This document shows, piece after piece, positions 62,186 through 64,000 of a DNA stretch of 64,000 nucleotides. Under the pieces are notes generated by a model. It saw only the letters and a program-made list of their open reading frames with translations. It was not told the DNA's origin and did not search any database. The stretch is from Theristus sp. LFF4_11 (Eukaryota > Nematoda > Chromadorea > Monhysterida > Xyalidae). A program made the position numbers and the translations under genes. The stretch covers positions 1-64,000 of the forward strand of contig JASANC010000145.1 in assembly GCA_030248135.1 (NCBI GenBank), in the 5' to 3' direction. The first letter of the stretch is position 1; each line of letters begins with the position of its first letter.

Positions 62186-63380
62186 CGCGGACCTTTCCCG
62201 CAGGTGGACCTTTCTCGCGCGGACTTTTCCCGCGCGGACCTTTTCCGCAGCGGACCTTTCGCGCGCTCTTTTTCCACGCGGACCTTTCCCGCGGCGGACC
62301 TTTCCCGCGCGGACCTTTCCCGCGCGGACCTTTCCCGCGGCGGACCTTTCCCGCAGCGGACCTTTCCCGCAGTCCCGCGCCGTGTTTCTGTTAGCGTTTT
62401 ATAGTTCGTTTGTTGAATCGTTCGTTTGTAGCATTAAAGCATGCAGGGCTCCACAACGAGCATAGCAAGCAGGCTACAAGATAACACGGAACCAACGGAT
62501 TGCCGTTGATTTGCAGTTTGTCGTGGTCAATGGCTAATGTGCCAAATCATTTATCAGCATTACAAATACAATTTGTTTCTTTCTGCTGAGACACCTGGAG
62601 GCAGCATATCTGCTTATTTATGAGGCAGCAGGCGCAAGGCAAAAAGCAAGAAAAATTTTGTCGCTGGAATTTTTTCAAAATATTTTTAAATTTGAAATTT
62701 TTTAAATGACTGAGTTACATTTTTTTAGATTTTCGAAACAATTTTTGCTCAAGTTTTATTACTTTTGGATTTTCAAAAATAAAATAAAAACGCTGGAAAA
62801 CGAACGATTTAACAAACGAACCATAAAAAGACAACAGAAACACGACGCGGGAAAAAGGTCCGCCGCGGGAAAGGTCCGCCTGCGGGAAAGGTCCGCTGCG
62901 GGAAAGGTCCGCCTGCGGGAAAGGTCCGCGCGGGAAAGGTCCGCGCTGGAAAGGTCCGCGCGGTAAAGGTCCGCCTGCGGGAAAGGTCGGCTGCGGGAAA
63001 GGTCCGCGCGGGAAAGGTCCGCCTGCGGGAAAAGTCCGCTGCGGGAAAGGTCCGCGCGGGAAAGGTCCGCCTGCGGGAAAGGTCCGCGCGGGAAAGGTCC
63101 GCCTGCGGAAAGGTCCGCGCGGAAAATGTCCGCTGCGGGAAAGGTCTGCGCGGGAAAGGTCCGCTGCAAGAAAGGTCCGCGCGGGAAAGGTCCGCCGCGG
63201 GAAAAATTCGCCGCGGGAAAGGTCCGCGCGGGAAATGTCCGCCGCAGCAAAGGTCCGCGCGGGAAAGGTCCGCTGCAAGAAAGGTCCCCGCGGGAAAAGT
63301 CCGCCGCAAGAAAGGCCCGCGCGGGAAAGGTCCGACGTGGGAAAAGTCTGAACGGGAAATGTCCGCGCGGGAAAGGTTCG
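62186..63380. mobile_element. FB-like foldback element with tandem-repeat inverted arms
   Basis: The left array (about 62186-62380) is tandem CGCGCGGACCTTTCC units on the + strand. The right array (about 62848-63380) is the same unit in inverted orientation, GGAAAGGTCCGCGCG, in roughly 30 or more copies of 15, 16 or 17 bp that differ in the GC spacer. Just inside the arrays both arms share a unique inverted segment (62381-62430 and 62798-62847: GTTCGTTTGTTGAATCGTTC and complement). The centre is about 370 bp and AT-rich. Frames through the arrays encode degenerate Arg/Thr/Phe/Pro/Ala repeats in several frames on both strands, which is a by-product of the repeat. Confidence 0.9.
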
Positions 63381-64000
63381 GATACGCTTTCTTTTCAGTC
63401 AGTAAAGTAGAGGCACACTAGCTTGAACTTGGTCACGGGTGTTTAGTTTAAGCATGCTAAAGTCAAACAATCAGCTTATGTATGCATGTTAAGGATACCT
63501 CTGACAACAATGAAAAAACGTAGGACGTTTTGCTGGAAGTTTTTCAGACTCTGAAGTCATAAACTGGAATTCACCTGTGTTTCCCTCCAAAAATTCCTGT
63601 TATCGTGTCTCGTTGTGTTCGTCTAGCCTTAAAACGTTTCAGAATGTAAATGCACATGCTTGGTATGTGAGGTTTTCTGGTACATACAGTATAACGAACA
63701 ATACCAGGAACAAAAGAACCCGTTTTCTAGCTGGTGGTTTTGTTCCGTAATATTTGTAAGATTAGTGTAATTCTCGTCTTCAAAACCTATTTTGCAATTC
63801 ACAAAAAAGAAAAAGAAAAATGCACTTTTAACGTGCTTGTGCATGTGCCTGTTTTCACGTTATATTTCAATGATCGTTTAACGAAGCAATAAACTAAACT
63901 TTGTGATTCATTTTTTAAAGAACAACATTTCTAAAAAATTTGAGATTTGATGGAAAATGTAATGAAAATGCAAGAACTGTGACAATGTGAGAGACTCTCA
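63381..64000. other. right edge, nothing supported
   Basis: About 620 bp of AT-rich DNA with only short frames; no domain, repeat or splice chain seen. Confidence 0.45.

Noticed and set aside
62715..63309. Arg/Thr/Phe/Pro/Ala-repeat proteins of 160-190 codons in several frames
   Set aside because: All frames across the 15-17-bp tandem array stay open because of the repeat; not evidence of coding.
62186..63380. CRISPR-like array
   Set aside because: Repeat units are contiguous with no unique spacers, and the genome is eukaryotic.

Overview
The window is nuclear DNA from an animal. Protein families, GT-AG introns in every recognisable gene, GC-rich exons in AT-rich surroundings and many foldback repeats all say so. 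The neuronal/surface families (SYG-1/Kirre-type Ig protein, Shaker-type Kv channel, TWK-type K2P channel) and compact genes would suit a nematode or other small ecdysozoan. I cannot name the species. The 3' splice sites lack the strong TTTTCAG of C. elegans, so a distant nematode lineage or another invertebrate is equally possible. Gene models were built by hand; in the full models exon phases agree across the joins.

Layout: 1-673 (-) 5' end of an Ig-superfamily adhesion gene. 0.7-22 kb is gene-poor and holds a ~2.95 kb giant inverted-repeat element (7184-10135). 22.0-25.9 kb (+) is a secreted LDL-receptor class A/EGF protein whose large intron holds a ~149-bp minisatellite and a second foldback element. 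26.0-27.8 kb (-) is a Kv channel. 30.1-34.2 kb (-) is an SLC22-type transporter, with a decayed copy of its last exon downstream. 35.2-36.9 kb (+) is a trypsin-fold protease, followed by a cysteine-rich fragment. 37.7-39.5 kb (-) is a tandem pair of 168-residue secreted cysteine-rich paralogues. 40.3-42.9 kb (-) is an SLC2/GLUT-type transporter. 43.4-47.2 kb (-) is a K2P channel. 47-52 kb is mostly empty apart from a third foldback element. 52.3-53.0 kb (+) is a single-exon two-TM protein. 53.4-55.0 kb (-) is a phytanoyl-CoA dioxygenase-domain enzyme. 55.8-61.3 kb (-) is a 20-exon Golgi alpha-mannosidase II. 62.2-63.4 kb is an FB-like element whose inverted arms are GC-rich 15-17-bp tandem repeats.

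The genes do not form one pathway. Grouped by role there are membrane excitability (Kv, K2P), solute transport (SLC22, SLC2), N-glycan trimming (mannosidase II), 2-oxoglutarate-dependent oxidation (PhyH) and a run of secreted disulphide-rich proteins (LDLa/EGF, protease, cysteine-rich cluster). The most unusual content is the secreted cluster at 35-39.5 kb and the variety of foldback elements, including a small MITE family that sits in introns and directly against the mannosidase stop codon.
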